From a virus, in IMG/VR virus record IMGVR_UViG_3300005466_000027, positions 1 to 64,000 of that record: a stretch of 64,000 bases of DNA; one strand, written 5' to 3'. A model generated the notes under the pieces. It did not search any database. It was not told the origin of the DNA and worked only from the letters and a program-made list of their open reading frames with translations. Shown one piece after another: positions 23,965-32,064 of the stretch. A program made the position numbers and the translations under genes. Numbering within the stretch: the first letter of the stretch is position 1; each line of letters starts with the position of its first letter.

Positions 23965-24567
23965 CTAGTAATCGTCAGTGCTGGTGGGTGCCTTGCCGCG
24001 ATTGGAGCGGCGGCTGGTGGTGGATGCTTCATCACCATCCCCGCTGATGGCGTCGAACTCGTCTTCGACGTTGACCTTACCCGCGCCAAAGCTCTCGCCA
24101 TCTTTGAGGAACTGGACAGCACGCAGTTCCGCGTTGACGCGCTTGCCCCACTTATTGTTCTGCACCCAGAGGCGGATGGTGGCGTTGACGTAGCACCCGG
24201 CGTAGACTTTGCCGTCTTCCTCGGTAATCGGATTCAGGTCGTGATCGACGACCGCGGGACGGGTTTTGCGGCTGGCCGGAATGAAGAACTTCCCGTCGCC
24301 ATAGCCTTCCAGCTCCAGCTTTTCGTTGCCGCCACGGAGACAGCGTTTGAAGCTGATTTTCTTCTTGAACTCGTCGAGAGCGAGCCGGTCAATCATGGCG
24401 TCGATGTGGTCGAGGAGTTTGCCGTGCTCCTCGGTGTCGAGAAGGAAGGTCGCGGAGAACTTCGGTTCCTGGCCTTCCTCCATGGCGTGAGGCTTGAACA
24501 GGTGAGGGAAGGACAGCCGAACATTCGGCAGTTTGATGATGGCGGGATCGGTGGCTTTGGTGGTCAT
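23965..24567 (-). CDS. Single-strand DNA-binding protein, DUF2815 family
   Basis: 200 residues from the ATG at 24567. DUF2815 features: PAIIKLPNVRLSFPHLF, KFSATFLLDTEEHGKL, RPAVVDHDLNPITEEDG, GCYVNATIRLWVQNNKWG, GVLVELRAVQF-like region and an acidic, Ser/Thr-rich tail ending STDDY. This family is a phage ssDNA-binding protein usually placed next to DUF2800 and polymerase, as here. An upstream GTG is less likely. Confidence 0.9.
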   Translation of the reverse strand: MTTKATDPAIIKLPNVRLSFPHLFKPHAMEEGQEPKFSATFLLDTEEHGKLLDHIDAMIDRLALDEFKKKISFKRCLRGGNEKLELEGYGDGKFFIPASRKTRPAVVDHDLNPITEEDGKVYAGCYVNATIRLWVQNNKWGKRVNAELRAVQFLKDGESFGAGKVNVEDEFDAISGDGDEASTTSRRSNRGKAPTSTDDY

Positions 24568-24681
24568 GTTGGTTTTGGTTGCGCCTAGCGTCGGGATCAC
24601 ATCCCGCCTTTCGGCATTTTCTTGCCAGCGCGGAGGCGCTGACGGTTTTGTTGAAGGACAGCGTGAATCGCTGGCCCAGAT

Positions 24682-24942
24682 TTATTGGTGGTCGGTGCTG
24701 GGGGTTTCATTGGGGAGAACTTTGATGCGGATTTTGTGATCGCCGCTGAAAGGTGCTTGCTCGTATCGCTCCACCAAGTCCTTACTGAGAAGTTTTTTCA
24801 CAACAGCAGTGCATCGTTTGTGATTGTCGCTGCGGAAATAATACGCATTAGGCCGGAACCGGCCCATGTAAGGCATATAATATACGACAGCTCCAGCCTT
24901 CATTGCGTCGTAAAGTTCCTGCTCTGTCTTGGGTAATTTCAT
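24682..24942 (-). CDS. Small basic early protein
   Basis: 86 residues: LYDAMKAGAVVYYMPYMGRF, then KRCTAVVKKLLSKDLVERY and a terminal KIRIKVLPNETP. Suggests a small winged-helix-like DNA-binding fold, by pattern only. Overlaps the upstream nuclease gene. 114 bases without a gene separate it from the SSB gene. Confidence 0.6.
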   Translation of the reverse strand: MKLPKTEQELYDAMKAGAVVYYMPYMGRFRPNAYYFRSDNHKRCTAVVKKLLSKDLVERYEQAPFSGDHKIRIKVLPNETPSTDHQ

Positions 24943-26123
24943 AGATTTTCAAACTCCAGTTTCGGATCAATGCCACCAAACGCTGGTCGCTTATCCGCCT
25001 CCGGCGCGATGGTCGGCTTGCCTTCCGCACGGCCTACGAGGTTGAGCAGGTCGAGGGTGAGCGCTTTTTTACCGAGCAACTTTTCCGCTCCACCAGGGCT
25101 GACGACAGACCGCTCATACACTTCGTTCTCGCGCAGGTGGGTGTGTTCCAAGAGCAGCTTGGCCGCTTTCTCTTCATCGGTCCAATAGCGGTTGCCCTGA
25201 CGACCCTGCACCAGCTTGAATCCCGGCACCACGCCGCCGTTCTTCATGTGCTCCAGAGCATATTCACGGACGTCGTCCACCCACTGCTTGATGGCATCGC
25301 CGTGCGTGAGCACAGCCGCCAGTTGCTCCACGGTGACCGCCTTGACCGGAGGAAAGTGCATTGGTCCACGATCCACCTTGGCCAGCACTTTCACGTCACG
25401 GGTGAAGTCCTTGGTGCGCGCTGTGCAGAACCCCTTGGCGGGGCAGAACCGGCACGCTTTGTCGCTGGGCTGGAACTCGGTTTCACCGTCAGCCAAGATC
25501 AGCTCAGCGGCGACTGTCACCTGTTTGGTGAATTCCAGAATCTCGCCCCAAGTGGTGTCCCAGACATGGAATGGGAAATCCTCCGCACCGCGGCCCCGCG
25601 GCTGGTAAATGTGGATCGTCACCGGGGAGCCCATCAGCTTGCCCAACGGGATTTCTGTGGCACCCAGCACCGTGTCCAGTGCAGACCGCGCGTAGATGGC
25701 ACCCTGAAGATTCTCAAAAGGATCGACGATGACGCCTTGACCATATTTTAGATCAATGACGTGTGTGTGCCCGTTAGAAATGGTCAGCACGTCCACTTTG
25801 CCGTTGCGTTCGGGCATATACCACAAGGGGAATTTGCGCTCGATGAAGGGTTTGCCTCCCAGCTCTTGGACGTATTCCCAATAGTCCCAGGCGTGCCGAC
25901 GCATTTCCTTGGTGATAAGTGTTGGGCACTCGGCGGGATTCGGTTCGCGGTTCTCCAGCATAGCCGCTGCAACCTCGTGGGCGGTGCTTCCTTCCAAGTT
26001 CCACACCGTGTCATCGGGTGGCAGTTTGTCAGCGTTCTCCAGAATGAATCGCGGGCTGGCCGTACAAGTGACCCACCGTGCGGCGGCAGACGGGTTCAAG
26101 TCGAGACGGGGAGTGGATTTCAT
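24939..26123 (-). CDS. RecB-like nuclease, DUF2800 family
   Basis: 394 residues. PD-(D/E)XK elements: GSTAHEVAAAML, GKVDVLTISNGHTHVIDLKY (Asp and the DxK pair) and NLQGAIYARSAL. A four-Cys cluster includes CRFCPAKGFC, as in iron-sulphur RecB/AddB-like nucleases. The DUF2800 family sits next to DUF2815 and polymerase in phage replication cassettes. Expected role in DNA end processing and recombination. Confidence 0.9.
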   Translation of the reverse strand: MKSTPRLDLNPSAAARWVTCTASPRFILENADKLPPDDTVWNLEGSTAHEVAAAMLENREPNPAECPTLITKEMRRHAWDYWEYVQELGGKPFIERKFPLWYMPERNGKVDVLTISNGHTHVIDLKYGQGVIVDPFENLQGAIYARSALDTVLGATEIPLGKLMGSPVTIHIYQPRGRGAEDFPFHVWDTTWGEILEFTKQVTVAAELILADGETEFQPSDKACRFCPAKGFCTARTKDFTRDVKVLAKVDRGPMHFPPVKAVTVEQLAAVLTHGDAIKQWVDDVREYALEHMKNGGVVPGFKLVQGRQGNRYWTDEEKAAKLLLEHTHLRENEVYERSVVSPGGAEKLLGKKALTLDLLNLVGRAEGKPTIAPEADKRPAFGGIDPKLEFENL

Positions 26124-26648
26124 TTAAAGGAGACGGAGAAAGGCTTCACGCTCACTACGCGCCCCAGCGAGGGCGTTGTGGGGATTCGGTTCCTTCGGCA
26201 GCCCCAGAGCCGTGCAGATGCCCTCGTGGCTCAAAGACCGGCCCAGCTTGGCGAAAGCCACGGAGTGCAGATCGAGAGTGCGGTAGCCGAAGGGGAATTT
26301 CCGGCCATCGCCGCCGAAATATGGATTACTGATGAAGTCGTGGAGCACCTCGATAAACAGGAGGTCGAGATGGCCGATGTTGTGCCCAGCCAGAAGTCTG
26401 TCTGGGAATTTTGCCGACCACTGCTCGAAGGCTAAATACAGATCATGCGGAAACTGCTTTTTACCGGGCTGCACATTCTCTCCCTTGAACCCATTAATCT
26501 CTAGCGCCACCGGGTCGACTACCGAGGTGGAGTAGACGGAACATTCACCATAAAACTCTTCACCGCTGTCGTAGTCCACCGCACCGAGAGAAAGCATGCA
26601 GTGTTTCTTCGGGTCTGTGCCCGTGGTTTCAATATCAAGGACGATCAT
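26124..26648 (-). CDS. DEDD-family 3'-5' exonuclease with degenerate last motif
   Basis: 174 residues. Exo I MIVLDIETTGTD (D5, E7), Exo II LLAGHNIGHLDL, Exo III-like HNALAGARSE. In the DEDDh pattern the last Asp should stand five residues after H157, but G162 is found there, so metal binding may be weak. Either the protein uses a nearby acid or is a binding protein. Adjacent to the DUF2800 nuclease with a one-base gap. Confidence 0.85.
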   Translation of the reverse strand: MIVLDIETTGTDPKKHCMLSLGAVDYDSGEEFYGECSVYSTSVVDPVALEINGFKGENVQPGKKQFPHDLYLAFEQWSAKFPDRLLAGHNIGHLDLLFIEVLHDFISNPYFGGDGRKFPFGYRTLDLHSVAFAKLGRSLSHEGICTALGLPKEPNPHNALAGARSEREAFLRLL

Positions 26649-27065
26649 AATTTTGGGTTTGGAAAGTAGCCGGTCATTACGCTGGCCGGAAAGCGGAGAC
26701 GTGCTGTGTTCAACTGCCCGTTATTATGAGTCACGTCTGACTCATTTTTACATTTACCTGCGACTGCGATTGCTCGCATTTCGGCTTGTGGCAGCACTTG
26801 GCCCACGGGCTTAGCGGGGCGCGGTTCTCAAGGTAGCCGGTCTTTGCTCTGGGCCGGGACAAGGCATCGCGTTTTACGAGATGATGCTTTCTCGCTCCCA
26901 GGGCCGTACAACTCCGGCTCAAGAAGGTTTGTATTCGCCACGGTTTCCGAGAGCTGGAATACCTCAACTCTGGAGTATTTCTTCTGCACTGGGTGGAGCA
27001 GTGAGAATCCGGTAACGCACTCATGGCTTACGCGCGCCTTGCGGCACTGGTGGACAAAACGGTTT
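26649..27065. other. 417-base gap between early genes
   Basis: No convincing gene. It contains a perfect 8-bp dyad (26726-26745) near the exonuclease start, and several imperfect CCGG-rich repeats. A minus-strand frame of about 50 codons starting with GTG near 27000 looks faintly protein-like but lacks a ribosome site. Confidence 0.4.
26726..26745. promoter_or_regulatory. Perfect dyad, operator or mRNA hairpin
   Basis: ATGAGTCA, 4-base spacer, TGACTCAT. It lies about 80 bases upstream of the exonuclease start on the transcribed strand. T-run only on the opposite side, so an operator or leader hairpin is likelier than a terminator for the minus-strand operon. Confidence 0.4.
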
Positions 27066-27443
27066 TTACATCGTCAGCGCTTCGATGTCGCGGGCGAAGG
27101 CGACATGATTGGCCGCGGGGATGTCGGCGCACTTGGTGCCGCCGTGCTTAGCGATGATCTTCTTCACATCCTCACCCATACCCGCCTCCACGGCGGGAGC
27201 GATGATGGCTTTCAGTTCCTCGGTGGTCTTGCCCTTGACAGCCGGTTCGGCAGGCTTCTCCGGCTCGGAAGGCGGGGTGCTGGTGGGTTCGGTCGGTGGG
27301 CGACCGCGGCCACGCTTGGGCGCGGCTTCACCGGCTGGCGGCGTAGCGGGGGACTCCGGGGTATTGTCGGTGGCAGCGCCGCCGAGGTCTTCAAGGATGG
27401 CTGCGATGGCGACGGAAATGGCGTCGATGGTGGATTTCTTCAT
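27066..27443 (-). CDS. AT-hook protein with KHGGTK-type C-terminal domain
   Basis: 125 residues. After a short helix comes a Pro/Thr linker with an AT-hook-like KRGRGRPPTEP, then ELKAIIAPAVEAGMGEDVKK and KHGGTKCADIPAANHVAF. The last 50 residues resemble the neighbour upstream (27508-27894), so the two are paralogues. Probably DNA-associated. Confidence 0.7.
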   Translation of the reverse strand: MKKSTIDAISVAIAAILEDLGGAATDNTPESPATPPAGEAAPKRGRGRPPTEPTSTPPSEPEKPAEPAVKGKTTEELKAIIAPAVEAGMGEDVKKIIAKHGGTKCADIPAANHVAFARDIEALTM

Positions 27444-27469
27444 GTGTTTGGTTTTTGTGTTTTTGGTTG

Positions 27470-27479
27470 GCCTTACGGC
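27470..27479 (-). promoter_or_regulatory. GNRA-tetraloop leader hairpin
   Basis: As minus-strand RNA this reads GCC-GUAA-GGC, a GNRA tetraloop hairpin 27 bases upstream of an ATG, followed by A/C-rich leader. The same element occurs at 35410 and 36368. Confidence 0.4.
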
Positions 27480-27507
27480 GTAATCCTCCGGTGGTCGGAG
27501 AAAGTGG

Positions 27508-27894
27508 TTAAGGTTCGACAGATGCAGTTTTACTAAACTCCATGGCCGCAAAAGCGAGTTCCCGCCACACAGCCAGGGTGTAGCTCAAACGTGAATTTTC
27601 GTCAGGCCACTTTCGGTTGTTGTCGAAAGCAAAAGCAAATTTCTGAGCCGCTTTCATCAGCTTCTCCTGCGAGGCCAAATTAGTCCGTAGGTTGTTCTGT
27701 GCTATGGCAAGCTCAACGTCTTTGATGAAAGCGGCGTGAGCTTGTGGGGGGATATCGGCCAACTTCGTGCCGCCATGCTTTACTGTTAGCTCTTTAACTT
27801 TTTCCCCTTGTCCTGATTCCGCTAACGGGCGAATAAGCTCACGAAGTTCGGATTCAATTTTATCTGATGGGGCATTGAGAGATTGGGATTTCAT
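27508..27894 (-). CDS. KHGGTK-domain early protein, paralogue of its neighbour
   Basis: 128 residues from the ATG downstream of a promoter. Shared pattern with the adjacent AT-hook gene: ELRELIRPLAESGQGEKVKE, KHGGTKLADIPPQAHAAF. Lacks the AT hook and instead has a helical C-terminus (LMKAAQKFAFAFDNNRKW). Function unknown. Similar KxGxxxxxxIP repeats occur near phage recombination genes. Confidence 0.7.
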   Translation of the reverse strand: MKSQSLNAPSDKIESELRELIRPLAESGQGEKVKELTVKHGGTKLADIPPQAHAAFIKDVELAIAQNNLRTNLASQEKLMKAAQKFAFAFDNNRKWPDENSRLSYTLAVWRELAFAAMEFSKTASVEP

Positions 27895-27905
27895 AATCTT
27901 TTTGT

Positions 27906-27934
27906 AGTTAACCCTATCTTGCTGAAAATAACAA
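27906..27934 (-). promoter_or_regulatory. Promoter, repeat of the 21.0 kb promoter
   Basis: TTGTTA, 17 bases, TTAACT on the minus strand, 11 bases before the ATG at 27894. The sequence matches the 21.0 kb promoter through GAAAATAGTT and TTTTCAGCAAGA. Confidence 0.55.
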
Positions 27935-27947
27935 GAACTATTTTCAA

Positions 27948-30596
27948 CTAACCGCAAATTAATTCCATGCAAAGATTTTTCAGTCCTTTCTTGACACGCT
28001 CACCAGCCACGTCACCGACCGTGCTTTCGTCCACACCGCTGCGGCACCAGAGGTAGTGACGGTCCTGGCCGAAGGAATATCGTCCCACTTGGCGAAATCC
28101 CTCTTCGCGCAGGACGTGGGCCAGTTGTTGAGCGGTGACACGGGAGAGGTTCTCTTCGATGTGCAGCACATCCAAAATTGCCTTGGCGGAAACGATGTCG
28201 TACTGGATCAGCGGATAATCGCCTTCCAGGAGCAAGCGGCGCACCGCGGCAGCTACGTCGCTGGCGGAATCGTTGATGAGGTCTTGAACGTATTTCGTCC
28301 GCGGAGCGTGGCCATCGGCGGCGAAGGAGTCGGAGATGTTCCAGTCAGCGAAATAGCTGCGCAGGGCTCCAGGCTGTTCACGAAGCAGTTTGTAGAGCGG
28401 GGGAAAATAATTCTCACCGAGAGCCTGCACTTGGGCTTTGCTCTGCAATGGGCTCTTTACTACGAAGTAGCGCCGGTCGCCGGGTTGAAGGGCCAGAGCG
28501 TCGTGGTGGTTTGAAAAGAGAAGGTAATTGCTGATGTTGCGCACCTCGCGCGTGTCCCGAAATTTCTGGTTGACACTCACAAAATCATTGGTGATGAGCG
28601 GCTTCAAGGCATTCATCACCTCGTACTTGTTCGTCCCGGCTACACGGACTTCCTCCAGCACCACAACCTGATGGCCGAAGCTCCATTCATTGTATCCGCT
28701 TTTGATCGAGTCGCCGGAAATAATCTTGACGTGTTCGCCGCCTAATATGGCCTTCGCCGCCTCTGCCAAGTAGGTTTTCCCAGCCCCCTCGACGGATTGG
28801 ATGAGAATGGCCCAACGGATTTTTCTTCCAGGGGTCTGAACAAGGCTCGCGAAGTAATCGACGATGGTTCGGCGGTAGTCAGGTTCCGCGATAAGATTTC
28901 GCAGATGACCTTGAAAGATTTCCCCCGCTGCATGGGCGTGCTCCGGGGTAAGATCGGGGTAAGTAGGGCAATAAGTGTTGACATACTTTCGCCCGCCACT
29001 GACGAAAAACACTTCAGTTGGCTGGGATGGATCGTAGGCGTAGTCATAGACCGTGGGAATCTTCAGGTGGTTGAGCGCGTAATCCGAAGGCGAGACGATA
29101 GGTTGAGAAAGGGATTTGGGGGAAACAGGTATACCGGCATTGCGCAAATCTTCTTCCTGGGGCAAGAGCCAGCGACCGTAAGCAGCGTTGAAAGCTTCCG
29201 CCTTGTAGCGCTCTCCCGTGCGGTGCCGGTAGTAGTCCTGCACGGTCGTCACGTAACACACGCCACGCGCCCAGAGGGGTTCGCGTTTGCTGGTCGATTC
29301 CTGCTGCTCCTGCGTGCGAATCTGCTGCCGGTAATTGGTGATGGCCTTGCGAACGGACGTGGGGGACATCGGATACGCGAAGCGCTTCTTCACGTTGGTG
29401 ACGATGTGGTTGATGAGGATGTCTTCCTGCGTCGCGGAGAGGAGGGGAGCAGCGATGATCTTGCGCGGACCTTCCTCGGTCAAAGCGCTCACCGTGTCCA
29501 CTTCTTCGATCCACCGGATGAGAGCGGAAAAAGTGGTTTCCTTGACCTTCTTTGCATCCCACCCAGCAATCTCCGCGGCGCGCAGGAGGGACCGCACGGT
29601 GACGGGCAACCGGCCTACCGGCGTGGGCCGCAGGCTCTCCCAGATTTTCCGGGTTTCCTTTTCACCTCCATACTTTTGCCCGGTGGCGCTCCACTCGTCG
29701 AAGAGAGCCAATGCCTCATCTTCCATCGTGTGGCCGAATTGATGCTTCAGCGCGGCAGCGCAGTTGAGCCACTCGGGGCGGCTGCAATCACTGTCGATGG
29801 CTTCCAGGGCTTCCTTGGCCGTGGCGAAGGTGATTTCCGGCAACGGTGCGCGGAGGAACTCCAAGGCGTCGATGCTGGCGGCTTCCGTTGAACGGGGTGT
29901 ATGTGAGTTGGCGCCGTTTTTGTCAACCGTATCTTCCTCAGTGGCGTCGGCATCACCGAGTTCATCCCGGCCCAAATCCCGGCCTTCAGCGAAGGTGAGC
30001 AACGGATGGTCTTCGTCCGTTGAATCCGAAAACATCACCGGCAAATACATCGGCTGCACCGCCACCATGCTCTCACGTGTCACCGAGGGCAACCCCAGCA
30101 TATCCGCCACCGTCTGTACTGCCTTGGGGTAGTCGGCTACTGGGATGCGGTGCGCTCCCACCACGATCCGCATTCGGGGCTTGGCGTGCGTGTGGGACGC
30201 CGTGAGGTAGGCAGCGAAGTTGAGCCCGTGGAGAGCCGTGTGCAGGATACGTGGGTCTTTGAAAAAGGGTGCCGCGGGGTAGCGCCCTGTCTCGACCCAC
30301 TTGCCGTCGCGCTGTTCTTTCTCCGGGTCGATGTCGAGAAAGATTAGGTTGCAGTGCGTCGCCTCGGTGTAGACACGCTTGGAAGGCGAAGCCCGGAAGC
30401 AGGCAGGCACGAAGTAGGGCACCTGCTTGATTTCATCCCGTCGCTTTTGATCCAAGGCGATAAAGTCGGCGTGTCGAATCGCAAGCGTGGGGCACACCCG
30501 GAACTTTTCCACGACTTCGCGGAAGGTGGTTGCCGTGCTGGCGCTGACTTGACCGGAGACAGATTGACCCTGGAAATAGCGGGGAGAAGTGGACAT
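27948..30596 (-). CDS. Primase-helicase (archaeo-eukaryotic primase-like plus SF3 helicase)
   Basis: 882 residues. The N-terminal region has CNLIFLDIDPEKEQ (D88, D90) and HTHAKPRMRIVVGAHR, as in VirE-N or AEP-like primase domains. A linker and DnaB-like region follow. The C-terminal SF3/D5 helicase has Walker A SVEGAGKTYLAEAAK (~602), Walker B VVVLEEVRVAG and an arginine-rich sensor FRDTREVRN, SNHHDALALQPGDRRYF. The last ~75 residues form a winged-helix-like domain (PLIQYDIVSAKAILDVLH, TAQQLAHVLREEGFRQVG). It unwinds and primes at the phage origin. Confidence 0.92.
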   Translation of the reverse strand: MSTSPRYFQGQSVSGQVSASTATTFREVVEKFRVCPTLAIRHADFIALDQKRRDEIKQVPYFVPACFRASPSKRVYTEATHCNLIFLDIDPEKEQRDGKWVETGRYPAAPFFKDPRILHTALHGLNFAAYLTASHTHAKPRMRIVVGAHRIPVADYPKAVQTVADMLGLPSVTRESMVAVQPMYLPVMFSDSTDEDHPLLTFAEGRDLGRDELGDADATEEDTVDKNGANSHTPRSTEAASIDALEFLRAPLPEITFATAKEALEAIDSDCSRPEWLNCAAALKHQFGHTMEDEALALFDEWSATGQKYGGEKETRKIWESLRPTPVGRLPVTVRSLLRAAEIAGWDAKKVKETTFSALIRWIEEVDTVSALTEEGPRKIIAAPLLSATQEDILINHIVTNVKKRFAYPMSPTSVRKAITNYRQQIRTQEQQESTSKREPLWARGVCYVTTVQDYYRHRTGERYKAEAFNAAYGRWLLPQEEDLRNAGIPVSPKSLSQPIVSPSDYALNHLKIPTVYDYAYDPSQPTEVFFVSGGRKYVNTYCPTYPDLTPEHAHAAGEIFQGHLRNLIAEPDYRRTIVDYFASLVQTPGRKIRWAILIQSVEGAGKTYLAEAAKAILGGEHVKIISGDSIKSGYNEWSFGHQVVVLEEVRVAGTNKYEVMNALKPLITNDFVSVNQKFRDTREVRNISNYLLFSNHHDALALQPGDRRYFVVKSPLQSKAQVQALGENYFPPLYKLLREQPGALRSYFADWNISDSFAADGHAPRTKYVQDLINDSASDVAAAVRRLLLEGDYPLIQYDIVSAKAILDVLHIEENLSRVTAQQLAHVLREEGFRQVGRYSFGQDRHYLWCRSGVDESTVGDVAGERVKKGLKNLCMELICG

Positions 30597-30605
30597 GCTG
30601 GAAAG

Positions 30606-30854
30606 TTAAGCGACCCCCAGATGACTCGGTTCCATGACACGGTGAACGGTCATGCCTTCGAACGTGCGGATACCTTTCAACGCTGCATCTGTCGGTCCAG
30701 AAGCAAACCGTAAATACTGCTCAGCATAAGCCGTGAGTGCCTTGTCCTCTTCTTCCCCCAAGTACAGTGCTGTTGGTCGCACCAGGCCGTTCGCCATCGC
30801 GCGGTCAACGGCCACACGGATGCACTTCGAAATGGTGTCTGGGGTGACGTTCAA
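30606..30854 (-). CDS. Small early protein
   Basis: 82 residues from a TTG whose ribosome site GGAGG lies 4 bases upstream inside the last codons of the preceding gene. Helical: TPDTISKCIRVAVDRAMANG, LTAYAEQYLRFASG, then EGMTVHRVMEPSHLG. Directly upstream of the primase-helicase (9 bases). Possibly a replication accessory. The family is unknown. Confidence 0.6.
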   Translation of the reverse strand: MNVTPDTISKCIRVAVDRAMANGLVRPTALYLGEEEDKALTAYAEQYLRFASGPTDAALKGIRTFEGMTVHRVMEPSHLGVA

Positions 30855-31069
30855 AAGTCCTCCATGGTTAGGGGCTTCGGCTTCAATTCCGCTGCGATTG
30901 CTTCCCGGATTGCACCACGGATGGACGAGGCAAAATATGCACGAGTTCCGATTCTGATGTGCCAAGTCTGGGTAGCATCATCCGCGGCAATATGGATTGA
31001 CTCGAACGAATCATCCTCCAGCGCTCCGGCCATCTCCACCAATCCCTTCATCAGTTCTTCATCGGTCAT
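30851..31069 (-). CDS. Small early protein ending LTMEDF
   Basis: 72 residues. Acidic N-terminus (TDEELMKGLVEMAGALED), a strand TWHIRIGTRAYFASS, then IREAIAAELKPKPLTMEDF. Its stop overlaps the TTG of the next gene. Its last four codons double as the ribosome site. Belongs to the early operon. Not recognised. Confidence 0.65.
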   Translation of the reverse strand: MTDEELMKGLVEMAGALEDDSFESIHIAADDATQTWHIRIGTRAYFASSIRGAIREAIAAELKPKPLTMEDF

Positions 31070-31071
31070 CG

Positions 31072-31266
31072 TTAAAAGTCCTCCAGCGTGTAGACTTTGT
31101 TCCTGCGGGCCGACTCCACTGCCGCCAGGCATCGCTTGGCCTGTTGATACCCTTGGCAGCGGAACTCGCTGATGATGCCGTTGATGCTCGGGAGAGGATA
31201 ACGGTCGGCCAAGGCCGAGATGATCTGGGGTTCGGTGATGCACCGATACTTGGGATGCTGGATCAT
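31072..31266 (-). CDS. Small early protein ending YTLEDF
   Basis: 64 residues from the ATG overlapping the upstream stop. Helical, basic: IISALADRYPLPSINGIISE, YQQAKRCLAAVESARRNK, then VYTLEDF. The GGAGG in its last codons (GAG GAC) is the ribosome site for the next gene. No assignment. Confidence 0.65.
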   Translation of the reverse strand: MIQHPKYRCITEPQIISALADRYPLPSINGIISEFRCQGYQQAKRCLAAVESARRNKVYTLEDF

Positions 31267-31547
31267 TTGGTGCGAGTAATCTCCGTGTAGTTCTTGAGTT
31301 TCCACACACACTCTCCGACGTAGGCATCGTTCAGACGCATAACGGTGGAGTAGCAGTTGTGGTAGTGTGAGCGGGGAAAAGTGATTGTGCTACGCGGCCC
31401 CATATCGTGGATGCAGCGGCGGATCGGACCCCATCTCGACGGCTGCAACTTGTCCTTGGGCTTCGCGTGTTTTTTGAACAGTCTTCGAAGAGAGTGCAGT
31501 TCTTCTGTGATTACGGCGATTCGGCTTTTGATCTGAAGCGGGGTCAT
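31263..31547 (-). CDS. Small basic early protein
   Basis: 94 residues from the Met at 31547. A basic coiled start (SRIAVITEELHSLRRLFKK) then HYHNCYSTVMRLNDAYVGE and CVWKLKNYTEI. Start overlaps the previous stop by four bases. Not recognised. Confidence 0.65.
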   Translation of the reverse strand: MTPLQIKSRIAVITEELHSLRRLFKKHAKPKDKLQPSRWGPIRRCIHDMGPRSTITFPRSHYHNCYSTVMRLNDAYVGECVWKLKNYTEITRTK

Positions 31548-31723
31548 TTGGTGCGGCGGCTCCAATGAGGTTGTCCAGCTTTCCCTCCATCTCTGCGGCA
31601 CCGTTCTCCGATGGTTGCCTTACAGTCAGGGCATGGACGTGAAAGAGCGAAGGTTCGAATTTTTTTCCGTTCAGCCGGTGTTGCCCGGTCGTAGGTGGTC
31701 AGGGAGGATGGTCGTGTTGCCAT
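31544..31723 (-). CDS. Small zinc-finger protein
   Basis: 59 residues, below common length cut-offs. CPDCKATIGERCRRDGGKAG followed by QPHWSRRTK fits the CPxC...GxxC...H zinc finger known from bacterial and phage proteins. Stop and next start overlap as ATGA, which strongly supports translation. Upstream lies a quasi-palindrome CTGACAAAATTATCAG that could be a repressor site. Confidence 0.65.
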   Translation of the reverse strand: MATRPSSLTTYDRATPAERKKIRTFALSRPCPDCKATIGERCRRDGGKAGQPHWSRRTK

Positions 31724-31777
31724 ACTGATAATTTTGTCAGGCCGTAGCCCGAAAGTAAAAATGCGTAGTCGAGGGGT

Positions 31778-31806
31778 AAAAAAAACCGACTGCCCTACAC
31801 CGGCAG
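31778..31806 (-). terminator. Intrinsic terminator of the XRE gene
   Basis: On the minus strand a CTGCC/GGCAG hairpin overlapping the XRE stop, followed by eight T. Isolates the repressor gene from the early operon downstream. Confidence 0.7.
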
Positions 31807-32028
31807 CAGGCTATCCAGTGATACGCGGAGCGCGGAGGCAATGCGGATCAGCTTGTCCAGCCGTGGCTCTTGCGTGCCGCTTTCCAGGCGGCTGATAGCA
31901 GCCCCCGCGTCATCGCCGGAGAGGCCGATGGCGTGAGCCAGTTCAAGCTGGGTCATGTGGGCTTTGGCGCGGGCGCGGGCGACACGTTCGCCGACGTACT
32001 CCGCGGCACTGAGGTTGGGGCTGGGCAT
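31795..32028 (-). CDS. XRE-family HTH regulator
   Basis: 77 residues with one HTH: RARAKAHMTQLELAHAIGLS, GAAISRLESGTQEP, LIRIASALRVSLDSLLPV. No dimerisation or protease domain, as for small Cro-like regulators. It has its own promoter ending 6 bases before the ATG and a terminator behind, so it is a separate unit inside the early region. It likely represses neighbouring early promoters. Confidence 0.9.
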   Translation of the reverse strand: MPSPNLSAAEYVGERVARARAKAHMTQLELAHAIGLSGDDAGAAISRLESGTQEPRLDKLIRIASALRVSLDSLLPV

Positions 32029-32034
32029 GGACAG

Positions 32035-32064
32035 AGGCTACGCTGGAGGTGTTGAATGTGTCAA
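32035..32064 (-). promoter_or_regulatory. XRE gene promoter, leaderless start
   Basis: TTGACA, 18 bases, TAGCCT on the minus strand. The -10 ends 6 bases before the ATG at 32028, so transcription would begin at or next to the start codon, as for lambda cI from PRM. Confidence 0.6.

Noticed and set aside
26731-27024. Minus-strand 97-codon frame in the 26.6-27.1 kb gap
   Set aside because: Composition unlike neighbours and no ribosome site. A second faint frame in the gap is mentioned in the gap entry but not called.
20342-31311. Treating all terminal LEDF tails as a functional motif
   Set aside because: Two of the four cases overlap a ribosome site, so a coding constraint could explain them. 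Kept as a cautious finding only.
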